Shown here piece by piece: positions 25,401-38,600 of a DNA stretch of 64,000 nt. A program made the translations under genes and the position numbers. The notes under the pieces are model-generated. The model did not search any database. It had not been told where the DNA came from and saw only the letters and a list, made by a program, of their open reading frames with translations. The stretch is taken from positions 8,486,041-8,550,040 of the forward strand of contig NW_024040041.1 of assembly GCF_014851395.1 (NCBI RefSeq), given 5' to 3'. This DNA is from Micropterus salmoides (lineage: Eukaryota > Chordata > Actinopteri > Centrarchiformes > Centrarchidae). Position 1 is the stretch's first letter, and each line of letters opens with the position of its first letter.

Positions 25401-28400
25401 AAACACTTGTTTGAACCACAAAAAGTATTGTCTAGTTGGGGCCTCTTGTTCCTCTGAGTAACCTGGTTTCTGAAGTGCATGTAAACATACTGTAAGAGAC
25501 GTTTGCAATTCCACCAAAGAAAAAACAGCTTACAGAAAAGAGAAAAGTCCATAATATAAACACAAATATTGTTTTTGTTCTTCTCTCTCCCCTTAATCAT
25601 CTCACGACCCCTTAGATTTATCTTGTGGCCCTTTGGAGGGGACCTGACCTGTACCACCTAAAACATCGCAGTTCAAAGTAGCTCTACCATCAGCTACTGT
25701 AGTAAAATACTACCTACACATCAATGCATTAGTATTAACTATCGAATAATAAGGTATATAATAAAAGATCAATCACTTTTTTTCTGCAACCAGATCCTTT
25801 ACTTTTGTTAGATTAAGCTGATATTTCTGTACTTTCAGTTGAGGAGGAGTTTTGAACGGAGGACTTTAACTTGTAATGGATTATAAAGGAAGGATCTCTG
25901 TCCTTCTTCCAACACTGTTTGTTTCACACTTCAGGCATTAAAGGAATTCTTTAAAAAGTTTTGGAGAAAAGCGCCCACCTGTCTCGGTGTCAGTGAACTG
26001 ACCCGTGCAGCTCTCAAGCTATTTAGGGTCCTCTGGGGATCCCTGACAAGGCAAACATAACAAACAGAACAGAGATGTGACCTGATCCACAGAACTGAGC
26101 AGTGGAAACAACTCGCTAATCGTCCCTCTCCCCTATTCATAATTACATGACAGTGCATAGGCACAAAAAAACAACATACACACACACACACACACTCACA
26201 CACAGGTGCGAGCACATACGTCAGGTTTGAGACTGAGCGGCTCAGGATTAATGTGTGGGGGGGGACAAACGCTGAGCTCCTTCTGTCTCGCAGCACTTCG
26301 GGGAGTAAAGACAGGCTCTGACGCCCTGAGAAAACAAACTGCTGTCACTCACCAGCAAAATAACACAGATGTAAAAAATGCTGCTACATATTTGTGCCTG
26401 TGTCTGTCTATGTGAAAGTATGTTTGACTACAAAGTAGACATTAATGTGAGATGATGATGTACTTTTTGAGGGAAAGTCTGTTTATAGTCTGTTTATATG
26501 GGGAAAATTAACTACAACAGCAACAAAAAAAACATGTTTCAAATGATTACAGATTTTATGGCAGTACTTCTGCACGCTGCTTACAAAATTTGATGCTATT
26601 GTACATTCACTTTGTAATTTCTTACCACATACTAATGACAAATGAGTGAGTATGGGCAGATGCACATATTGCGGTCTTGAGAAACATCCACAGCTGAGCT
26701 ATGATTGGCTGGCGTCAGGGTCTCAGGATGCCTATCCTCCGGTGCCCCTATCCTTGGTATACCGCTGGCTATTCAAACGCAGGGACAGCAACATGATATT
26801 TCCTACTGCATGCCACAACAGTCCCCCCCTTCTAATTCACGCTGACTCATTCAACTTGCATGAAACGAAAGAAAAGGCAGCAGGGCCAACAAAAGAGTTT
26901 TATTTTAGAGACGGAGATCACTCTCAAACAAAGCGCTGGGATCGATTTACTGCATGTGGCAGTGTTGTGCTGAACACAAGCTTGATAGATCATCTGTATA
27001 GCTACAAAAAAAAAAGAAGACAAATGGTTCTTTGCAGCTTTGTTTCACTCTGCCAGCATAAATATTTTCACAAGCTATATTTGGGGTGTGGTTAGGTTCA
27101 GGGGGATGGAGCTGGGAGCAGGTTAGTGTAACAGAGGTTCTCACTTTGCCTAATGATGTAGCAACATCCATAGATCTCTGCAAAGTCTTTCCAAACTGCT
27201 GGATCAGTAACTTAAAAAGTTCAAGCCCCTCTCCCCATCCCTCCATATACCCAGGCCGGTGCTCTGGGATCAAACCCAAACAGCCTGATTACTGCCTTTC
27301 TCCTCAGGTGACAGAAACAGGGTGATGTGACATCAGTTAGAAACCACTATATTTATTGTTCAAATCAGCCAACCATCCCACTCTGCTGTTGTTGGACAGG
27401 AAATACAGCACTGTGCCAACATAGCCAGGAGGAAGTCTGCTTTCATTCCCTGTTCCTTGGACCCCTCCCACCCTCCGCCAACACTCCACATCTCAACAAA
27501 ATGTCCTCTCAACGATTCGCTTAATAGTTGTAGGTTTAGTGAAAAAAATGGCTCTTCTGCACTATGCAGCGCCTACATCTCCAGTGGCAGCGTGGAATGC
27601 CTCATGCTTTATTTTCCAGATTAACAACTTCACCCCTCATCAAGCGCAGTATAAACATGGCTCTTGGAGGACCATAGTCCACCCACCCCCCCAACAGTTT
27701 GTTATTTTCCCCCCATCCCCTCATACGTTTGGCAGTCTAAGACTTTAACTAGGCACAGCGAGTCCACAGAGATGAAGCTGGTACATGGTTCACTGAACTG
27801 CACTCCTCCGAACCCCTCAGCAACCATTCAGCTCCACAGGTCCCCCTCTGCAATTAATTAATGTGTCCAGTTTGTAGGACCCCCTGCTAAGGCAGTGAGG
27901 CTGTGGTTTGCATTAGGGGACTTTGAGGTACGAAAGATATCGTCAGTCTGCCTGACATTACAAATTATACAAAACTGACAGTGACATTTTATTTATTTAT
28001 TATCTTTATTCAGTATGTCACATTTAATGTAAAGTAAATGGTCACAGTGTGTTAGATGAGAAGATTGACAAATATGAAGCCAGCAGCTGCTTAGCTTAGC
28101 TCAAAAACTGGAAACAGCTAGCCTGGATCTGTCCAAAGATCCGCATTCAAGCACTTCTAAAGCTCACTAATTAACACTTAATATCTTTTATATTTACAAA
28201 AATAAAATTCTAAAGACCATATCACGTTTTTACATGGGGTCATGTGCCAGACAGTATACGAAGCTAAGTGTCTCCTGGCTGTAGCCTTATAGAAAGCCAA
28301 AGTCACACAGTCACGGCTGGACTAACCTCTGTTCCTCCAGCTTCTTTCATTCTGCGATCTCTCATTCAGCATTACTTTCATCTGTTTTTCTAAAAAATTT

Positions 28401-29579
28401 TGTGTTTTCCTGGGGTTTAGGGTCCTGTTCTAAGACAAATTGCCATCTACTAGATCACTTGCAATAATAAGTTTGTGATTTAACAATTACTTTGTTAGCA
28501 TGCAAGAAAACTACAGCCTGGCAGCACTTGTAATTAAGTCGTCATAGCTTGGTTTGCTCTATATCGATAAGTCACCAACACTCTCTTCTATTTTAATTTC
28601 CAACGTCTTAGCTGTAATGCTGTCTAAAAACATGTACACAGTTCATTACAGACATGTCTGAGCTAGCCACTAGCTGTGACATTTAACCCTCAAGGGTGTA
28701 GGGTTTTGGGGAAATGGTGTTGTTAAAGGCTGTTTAAAGGTTTTCTTACTTCTGGAGAACCTGTACGTTTTCAGTCCATTTACTAGACAGAAATGACAGT
28801 GGTATCAATTTTCCCATGTAACTCTCGGCAAGGATACAAATAAGCATGTTTCTGAATCGGTTGCTTTAAAAAATAGGCCCAGACTGCGACTTCATAATGT
28901 TGAACTTTATATTTTAAATTTTATTGTTCTGATCCCACCCTGAAATATTATTGGTAAAAGCCTTAGAAGTTGACGCCCACAGTATAAACATGACCGAGCA
29001 AACAGAGAGTTTATTTTTCAGATTTAATTTCATTTATTTTTGGTAGATAAAAACGGCAAAGTAGCAGCCAGAAGAAGATTTTGTTGGTAGAAATGGTTTG
29101 ACTGACTCAAATCTTCTCCATAGCACGTCATTGCGATTTTTCTACATTGCTACTTCTTGTAATCTGCGTTATGTGATGATCATTTGATTGCATTTGTAAT
29201 TTCCATTAAACATCCCTCCATCACTAACAAACTTATATTGAATTCTCAGAGGAAATTAACTGGATCCCGAAAGAATTCGCCATTTTATTTCATTTCATTT
29301 CAACAAATACACTTGGAAGAAGCTTTAACGATACAAATCAAGTAGAACAAAAACAAAGAAGTTAGAAAAAAAAATAAAATAAAAAGATTTAATAAGCATC
29401 TTGTTATGTTCATGAAGCTCCATAAATTCCAACTAAAAGCAACTCCAACCTCTACTGGACCACTTCAAGCAAATTTCAAATTACTCTGCTGGTACATATA
29501 ACACATGCAGAGCTAATAGGGAGGCTGGGCTTCCACTTCAAACACTGGCTTTATAGTAAACGTTTGGCAGAGCACACAC

Positions 29580-29621
<42 letters not shown>

Positions 29622-32600
29622 CAAATTTCTCACATTTAACTTGCGATCCCCCCAACTAACAGCTTAAACAGACTTTGAAGTGCGTTCCACTCGTCCATTA
29701 ATGGGAAACATTATTCAGGCAAGGGACTCTTTGCCAAAAAGCTTTACATTGGAAACTCAATCTGAAGAGCACACAATCTGTCTGATCACAACTCTGCAGA
29801 GGACACAAAGCCTGCTCTCAAGAAGCTCAAACACACATGCAGAATATATACATTTATACACGCAGTAGGGCGATACTGTGCGCAGTGAAATACTATGATT
29901 AATCAAGTTATTTACTCTTCTGCGTGCCTTCCAGAGCAGACCTAATGAAGAATCCTACGGCCATTATGGGTGGAGGGAAGCAGTGTAATTTGATTGAGGT
30001 TTTATGCTGGTGCAAGGCCCAGTTCCCCATCTGTGATGGTCTGGAAGGAAAACACAGCCTGCTCTAATATCAATGATTTCTCACTAGGGTTTAGTGCTAA
30101 GATTACTTTTTACTGTATGGAATATGTAGAGTCAGCAGCAGAGGACGGGCCTGAGACATACTGTAGTCATTTGTCTGTGAAGGTTCTCAGTCATCCAGGT
30201 CATAGTTATCCAATAGTAACTGTAGTCATTTGAAACTTGATATTTGTTTTGTAATGGCACTGTCTTTGTAAACTGCCCGTGTTCTCATTTTTCAAATCAC
30301 AAGTTTACTTGTGTACAATCTAGCTTGATGTTCCTGTGCTGTTTTCCCTTCTCCTTTCCTCACACAGCATGTGATTGCCATCCAGTTGGAGCAGCAGGGA
30401 AGACCTGTAACCAGACAACAGGCCAATGCCCCTGCAAGGATGGAGTGACAGGAATCACCTGTAACCGCTGTGCCAAGGGCTACCAGCAGAGCCGCTCTCC
30501 CATCGCCCCCTGCATAAGTAAGGGTGACTTCTACCACCTTTACAGGGAATGTTAATCCTGGTCATCTGGTACACCTTTTTCATGAGGGATAGTTTATAGT
30601 TGATAAATAGTTAACTGACAGTTAATTGGTTAACAGGTCATATACATAAAATTAACTGTAGCTAAAAAGGCAGTGATAGACAAGACAACCTGATACCGAC
30701 CTCTTTATAAATGATAAAATTCAGCTACTGCTGAAAGCTAGAAAGTCAAGCTGAAAAGTTATTTTAAACTTGATCAAGATCAGCTGCTCATGCTCAGATA
30801 CACACTTAAGGACCAGCAAAATTATTCTGTGTGTCTTTATGAAATATTTGGTTGTAGAAGCTTGTTGGCGTAGGGATTACTCGCAGTGCTAGTTAGTGAA
30901 CTAACTACTGCAGCTGGGAGCTAACTAGTTGGTCACAATCGCTCCTGGACCTTCTCTCTGTTTTTACTTTCCCTGCCTGGAATTTTGTTCACCATTATAC
31001 ACCATTTTCACTTTAAACTTGGTTGCTAACAGGACGATATGTTCACACAGTATTCAAAAGATGCTTCTCTGGCAAAGGAGCTTAAAAAATGTTGATAGTG
31101 ACACATAAGCCGTTATGGCATCCGGCTCGCCGTTCCTCTTTTCGGCTCTGTCATGATGGCTCACTATTGGTCAACGATGGAAATCCATTGGGTCAGAGTT
31201 CATTAAAGTTCAACTTGATGAAAAAAACACTCATGCCTTTAGTCAAGTTGGTCAAGTCAAGTGTAATATCAGCAGTTACGTGGTCCAAGAACACTTTACA
31301 GAAAAACAGAGACACATAAGAAATTGAAGAGTTGGAACAGTCTGGAACACATGACAAGATACCCACATTAAAAGACAATAAAATACATAAATATTAAACA
31401 ACAAGAAATAAACAAGTGGTTGGTTTAGCCCAATCAGTCTAAGCTTTGTTACCTAGACTCCATCAGCGATAACAAATCCTGATAAGTGCCTTGGGACAAG
31501 ACCTGAAAAGGGCAGGACATTTGTTATGCATGAATTCATGGCTCACACTCATATTTTGGATAGATATTTGGCTGTTTAAACCAGAGCCTGGATAAACAGA
31601 CCATTACAGCTCGCCTAACATGACTTTGTGTGCTTTCAACACCGTTAATGGTCCGTCTCACAATAAATCCCCAGAATCAGTCCAAGGGAATGATGGCTGA
31701 TATGTTTATTGGCTGTATCTGTTGCCTGCAGATTCCAGGCCCTAGGCAATAAACGCCAACACCTCACAGAAACAGAGATGGGTCGCTAGTAGCTGCTTTA
31801 GCTACTAGCATCAAGTCGCTGGCTGGCATGAACAGATAACCTAACAGTGATGTCTGGGAGGACATGTACACACTAACAAATGTCCACTATGTTAATCAGG
31901 TTGACATTTCTGATAAAGTTGTGTGTGGAAACTGGACATTGGTCCCTGTGGACTTCAAAATAAGGGCGTTACGTTTGGCCAGAATCCACAACAATAATTT
32001 AAACCTGTGAACCTGCTGGAACAGGAATTCTTAAAATGTGTTAGAAAGGTAACACATGTAGTGTAACCGTTGGGGGAAATGGGGATTTAAAGAGCAGAAT
32101 ATATTTGGTTTCTCATATATTTTTTGAGATAATGTCTTTTTGGTTTTAATAGTATGATATAAAAGTTTTGTGTTATCCAACTCCCTGCCAGCTCCGACTT
32201 TAACAAGACCGTTGCCTTGGCTCTCTGTACCTACAATAGACCATAATCAGGAAGGAGCGGGACATTAATAGGAAACTCACAGTCTTTATACATTTTTCAG
32301 CACATCTGTGTGTCAGACTCAGCTTTAATTCGTGTATGTTTTGTGTTTTTTCACATGAGGTAAAATTCTGCTCATCAGAGAATAACCAGGAAATTGAGCC
32401 ACATATTTTACCTCATCACATAAGTTTTATTCTGTGTGCATTGCAATACGATTACAAAGTAAAATCTGTATCTATTCCTCTCTTTGTCACAGAGATCCCA
32501 GTTGCATCTCCGACAGCAACTTACAGCAGCTACGAGGAGCCGTCAGGTGAGTAACACAGTACATATCCTGCTGATTTTAGGGCAATGAAACAAGTAAAAA

Positions 32601-35600
32601 CTCCCTTGGATTAACGTAATTTATCTCTGATATGTTCTGTTTTCAATTCAGTGGTATTGCTCTTTTAATTAATGTGTTTTCCAATGTTATTTTATCACAG
32701 ATTCTTTAACACTGTGCAATTAAACTGCTTCTTCGTACACGTAATGATGTGTGCATTTCTAGCACATGCATCCATTCACAGTCTCACTCCTCAACTAAAC
32801 ACAAGTCAGTGAGGTCTGACCGCCGATGATGTAAACTCCAGATATTTTGCCAGTGCTCCCTGTTGCCTTGTTGCCTGTATTCCCAGCCTGCTCAGCAGCC
32901 TCCCGAGGGTTTCAGCCCTAATCTGATTACATGCTTCATTTGCACCAGTTTGTATTTCAATCAAGGCTGGCTGCGCCGACAGTGAAGTCCTGCCTGACCC
33001 TATTGTTCATGTGCTCTGACAAGGGTCTCCATGTTGGACTGCTGACATTAGACGATGTGCAACAAAAATACTTACCTGCAGTTTTAGCCTAATTTCTGTG
33101 TCTGTCCTTTAATGGCTGGTTAGAATGACTGTTCCTAAATGTAATTAGCCAGAAGCAAACAGGCTAAACCTGTTGCCTTAGCTGTTTAGGTGTTTATTAA
33201 ATTTGAGTATATAAGTAGTTTTCACCATGATACAGGTTGGGTTGAATAGGCTGAGTCACATCATCGATAAGTGTCTGATGAGAGTGGCGCCACTGACTTC
33301 GTTGAGCTTTGTTGTGAGTCCCACTTCCTACTATAGTGACTGCAGAGGCTGTGTGGAGTTTGGATTCCTGTCAGAAACTCTACAGTGTCACCACCCTCCA
33401 AATTAGGAGCAGTGTGGTCCCCAGGGACCCGGCAGAATGAACGTGGCACTGCTGCAGAGAAACACAAAGGGGGCGTTTGTCCTCGCAGCAGGAGATTGGA
33501 CCTTAATGAGAGCTGTGGGTGTAATGGCCCAGTGCGGAGATTGCGCTAAGGGGCTAATGGGCAACGTCAGCTATCAAAGGGAGGTTTGATAAAGGCCCCC
33601 AGGGGCCAGCAGGAGATAAAGAGGCCCCCCCGCCCTCAGCACTTCATTTACATGGAAATCAGGCATGCTCGATATGGACTCGTCAAATTAATTTACTTTG
33701 GGATTTCCTCTTTTCTTATTTCTCCTGCCATCCCAAAAAGCAGCCAGGCATTCCACCAGAAATGCTTTCTCTACATACATGAATTCGATCCTCATCCCAC
33801 ATCCCAAACCGCTCTTTTTTTTTGAGAGGGAGGAGAGGGGCGTTTTTTTCTTCCTCAATCATTACCCAGGCAACCTCATTCACACAGAGTATAATGGGGA
33901 AGAAAGGGGAAGACTGGACAGAGGGCTGGAAGAAATAATGAAGTTTGTCCATATTCAGGCAAGCTGAAAGGTCCCCTCTCTCTCTCTCAACTGCCCCCTC
34001 CTTTCTCTTCAGACTGCCCAGCCCCGCTTTCCCACCCCCCCACCCCCCCAAAAAAAAGAGAGCACAAGGCTTATTGCTCTGGGAGAGGCGGAGTAGGAGG
34101 GGGGCAACACTCAGAGATGATCTGGTTCCAATTTGTGTCAGTGAGTGGAAAGTGGAGGGAACAAATGATTTCAATTTTTCAGTTTGGCCTCTGGTCCCAC
34201 TACCAGCTCCCTCATTACAAAAGGTACCTGGCGCAGTGACAACGCAACAGCAGTGGCCATCGATAAAGCCCTTTGGCAAGCTAATCCAGATGCACTTACA
34301 CCGGTGTGAAAGGGATACTGCCAAGACATTAATCATAAGTCTGTGAGCTTCTTTCTCTGGTGGCCACAGAACATTTAGCCTCGGCCACTGTTAGTGTATT
34401 CACTTTCTCGCCTCATGTGGCTAAGATGCTGCAACGGGTCCCTCCTAATTTTTGGTAGGTCACTAGCTAACCCCCCCCCCCCACACAATGACCTTCTTTT
34501 GTGCAGGGGTGACCTATGTTGCCCTCAAAGCTCACACAATGCATGCCAGGACACTGACGAGGGAACGGGCTGCAGTGTAAAAGTTGGAAGGGGTATAGTA
34601 GGAGTGTGTTGACAGACACAGGAGGATCTGTGTAAGCTATAATCCGTTCCACAGTGGCACTTTGAAGACGTCTTAGGGACCCTGGGGGCACAAATTTTAC
34701 ATTTAAAGTCCATCCAGCTGGAACCTGGCCTGATGATGACACAACTTTTATAAGAGGCTTTTTACAAATTGCTGGATGAAATTTGCTATCTAACTTTGAC
34801 TCTTTCTTTCCCTCTCACCTCTTTTCCCTAGATTGTGAATCTCACTGTAAAGCTTCCAAGGGAAAGATGAAGATCACCATGAAGAAATACTGTAAAAAAG
34901 ACTATGGTGAGTGAGTCCAATATGCAGGAATGTGTGCTGCCAGACGTCAGTCAGCAGTCAAGAGGTCGGATGTCTCAATTAATCAGATCCCGAGCAAAGC
35001 CAATCCTCACCCTGGTGCTGCTCTCTTGTGTCTCCGTGATGGCTTACTTACTTACGTACACAGCCTGAGGCAATGTCCGCAAATTCAGATTCATCTGAAA
35101 ACACATCTTTTCTCTTTGTTGTGAGCTTCCATTTACACTTAACTGACAATTCCCACCACTGAAAATGAAGGTTTTCAAAAACCTCTTCCAGAGTGGATAA
35201 TCTTTAAAGAGAAAACTGAGCTTTTCAGTACACATGACTGTCAGCCAACATTCTGTCGCTATTTTCTTACTTTGTATGCTGATACAACTCATTTGATCAC
35301 TCAGTAGATTTTCATCAACACATGTCTGTTTTTCTGTTGTCAAGAGTACAAAATAGAGATTCAATTGAGGGTATTTATGCAAATATCCAGGAATTATTGT
35401 TAGCAACAGGTAGCATTTACCATCATTCAAATCACTATTAAATGCTTGTAGAATCATGGAACAATAGAAATACAATGTAAAGAGAGTCAAAACACCTGTA
35501 TTTTTTGATCAGCTATTGCAGATCACAGTTCGATCACAGAAGCGACAGAAAGGAGCCCAATTCTCCTGGGACCAAACAGAGAATCATATTTTTTAAATAG

Positions 35601-38600
35601 TCTATAGATTTGGCCACACTCCACACACCAGATGTTCCTGGTAAGTGTGGTTGTTTGCTAATGTAAAGAAAATAAAGATTTACCCAGCACTACAGTATAA
35701 TGTTTTGCAAAGTTGTGGGAAAAGTCCTGAAAATCCATGTGTGGCTAGAATGTGGTTTGTCATGTAAATAACGTCCCTATTAGTGTCGACAAGGCCTTTC
35801 TTAAAGGAATAGTTTGAAATTTTGGAAAATATGTTTATTTGCAGAGAGTTTAAATGAGAATATTGATACCTCTTATCTGTCAGGTAAACATGTAGCTTGA
35901 GTTAGAGCTAAACAATTTGAAATTGCAATATGGCCTACTGCAATTTTTGTTAAAGTCAAAGTGTGTGTCAAAATATCATATATTGTCATGGTGCAGCGAT
36001 GTCCTGGCCTGCACATCATATTCTACAGACATCTGTTGTTTGGTACAGAACCTTGCAGAAATCATACCATAATCATTTAATGTATATTTTTCAATGAAAA
36101 TGAAAATAATTATTTAAAATGATCATTCCCTCCAATATCGCAAATCACATCGCAATTGCAATATCAGTCAAAATAATTGCAATTAGATATTTTTTTCAAA
36201 ATTGCTCAGCCATGGCTGGAGTCAGCAGCTATTTAACTTAGCTTAGCATAAAAGTGTGAAAATGTCAGTTCACTGTTTGACGTGGGGATTCATGCTATTT
36301 CTTGTTCTAGTCTTCTTCCAAGACTATTACTTAGCGCAGTGACTTGGTCTCTGCCAAGAAATAACAATAACAAGATATAAGTTGTTAACTAGTAAGCTTT
36401 AGAGGTGCTGAAAGTGTGATTTTGTTACCTTTGGACAAAGACAGGCTGACTGTTTCCCCCTGCACAAACAGGCATGTTTCCTCAAATGTTGAACAGTTCC
36501 TTCATCTGGGTACAGGGGAGTGACACCAATTGGGTTACTTTAAAAATGGTGCTGGCAACGCACACAAAATAAATATGACCAAGATGAATAGTTCCTGAAG
36601 GTAATTTTCAAAACTTACCTGAGAGTTTCCTCAGATGTGTTGCTTATCCTCTGTATCTGTATGTATTGTATTGAGTAAAAGCCTCTGCACCTCCTGGCTC
36701 TGTCCACTTCTTCAGCCCTGCGTTAACTGTCAGTGTCTGTCTATGGTAAACATATGGTAGGACCTGCACCACTGTAGACGCTCTAGAGGAGGAAGAGACC
36801 GCACAAACATGGTGGAAAAGCTTTGTCCAGCTCAGTCAGCCTGAAGCATTTGGAAAAACTTTTAGACTTTTTAGAGCAAATCCCATACTAATAAGAGAAG
36901 CCAAAACACACAGCCATCACATTATGTTGTCAGTTAATCCACAGAACAAGTGGTGCAGCTGAAATACATTTAACAATGTAGTGCCAGGCAAATAAATATC
37001 ATATTACAGGGTCTGAAATTATATATTCAAAAGCTGGTATCACCAGAATACGTCAACAAATTTGTTTTCATGATTGATGAAACTTCAAACATAAACAATA
37101 GCAGATTATTATACCTGTAACAGGACACAGGAGAATATAGGAATATAACAGATGCAGCAGTAGAATATGTTTTTTGTCCTATTGTGAAGCTCGACTTTCA
37201 CTCACATGGCACCGACATCCACTCCTGTCTTTAGATTTTCTGTCCCATTAGTCACTGCAATATAATGGCTTATCTGTTATCAGTAGATCCACGTCTGTAA
37301 ACCACAAAGACAAAAAAAAAATCTCAAAAAAACCTTAGATGCAGATCCAATGCTGAACATGATATAGTCTCCTCTCAGTCAGGTTTTTGCAACAAGAGGT
37401 TGTTTCTGGAATTAAAATCTACACTTGTCTTTGTTACTAAGTCTGCCTTGAGCTGTATCATCAGTGAGTATCTGTCATTCAGATTTCAAAAGACTCTTAA
37501 TGTAAATTTGTGCATTAACCAATTGTAGTAAATGTTCGTCACTATTAGCTCTGCTAGAACCCTTACAGCTTCCCTTGTGTTAGAGAGGACTAGCTTGTCT
37601 CCCATTCAAAATCATCATTGCTGAAACTTCATCTTTATATACTTTAAACGGCATCCAAGTGAAAATTGGCCAAATAAGATTTTCTTCCCCCTTAGAGCTG
37701 AGTAGACAGTAATTCAGGCCATTTGTTGCATTTTTCTAGGACGCCAAGTGCAGCCATTATTCATATTTCCACTGATTTAAATCTTAATCATCAGAGCTGA
37801 GACAGGCCCTGCGTCTATAAATCAGTCAGGCTGATTCAAGCAAAGCAGGCGGTTCCTGTTGGTTTTTCTCTGAACTTCCTCTGAAAAGTCTGGAAGCAGA
37901 TGATTCTACTGAGGCAGTATGGCAGACATCATTGCTTAGCATGCATTCCCTCTGCCTCTAATTCATTTCTCAGGCCTGTCGCCTTGCTTTTGTGGGGCTC
38001 CTCTGTGTTCTTTGGGGGCCACAACCCCCATGTGTGAGTGGTGATGCAGGCCCCCGGGGGGTCACGGGAAGGGGCCCTCTGTTTAAACACAGTTGTGCGC
38101 TCTGCCGGCGCCGAGCATTCCTTAGGGCACAAACAGGTGGTAAATTAGGCAGACGGTGACGGATTGCCACCCCGGGAGAGAAAGAAATATGTTTTGTTTA
38201 TTCAATTTTTGTTTTTCATCACTGCCGTAGCTACGGAGACAGCGGACACAAAGGGATTATATTCTTGCCTGACACCCTCCTCTGCACACACGCACCCTCC
38301 CTCTCCCTGCCACCAGGAGGACAATAAATCAAAGGGCCGCGTGTTTACAGACGCTCCGGGATAGTGCTCAAAGGCAGGGCCCCCCAGCCTCCCTGGGCAC
38401 CCCTCTGTGCTCACCCAAGGGTAACAGGTCCCTGATCATTCACTCAGCTGATAACCAGAGGGGACTGGGGCCTCAGTGCGGTAATTAAGCGAGCTCTAAT
38501 TTCATTAGCCCTTGCTTGTTGGTGGCATGCAGTGTCAAGCCGCAACACACTGACCACAGAAGATAAACCCAGTTGGACGTCCGGCTGTGAGAGAGGCTCG

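Larger units (their letters stand above)
25276..30367 (+). other. ntn1: ntn1 intron 2 (5.1 kb)
   Basis: Starts GTAACA, ends CACACAG. Contains a CA tract near 26176-26204, one foldback element (about 28051-28872) and a CA tract at 29572-29619. No exon-like sequence of its own was recognised. Confidence 0.9.

Noticed and set aside
33716..34336. 206-codon minus-strand open frame as a gene
   Set aside because: Low-complexity peptide (poly-Gly, Lys/Glu runs), no recognisable domain, no promoter or splice context; overlapped by a forward frame of similar character.
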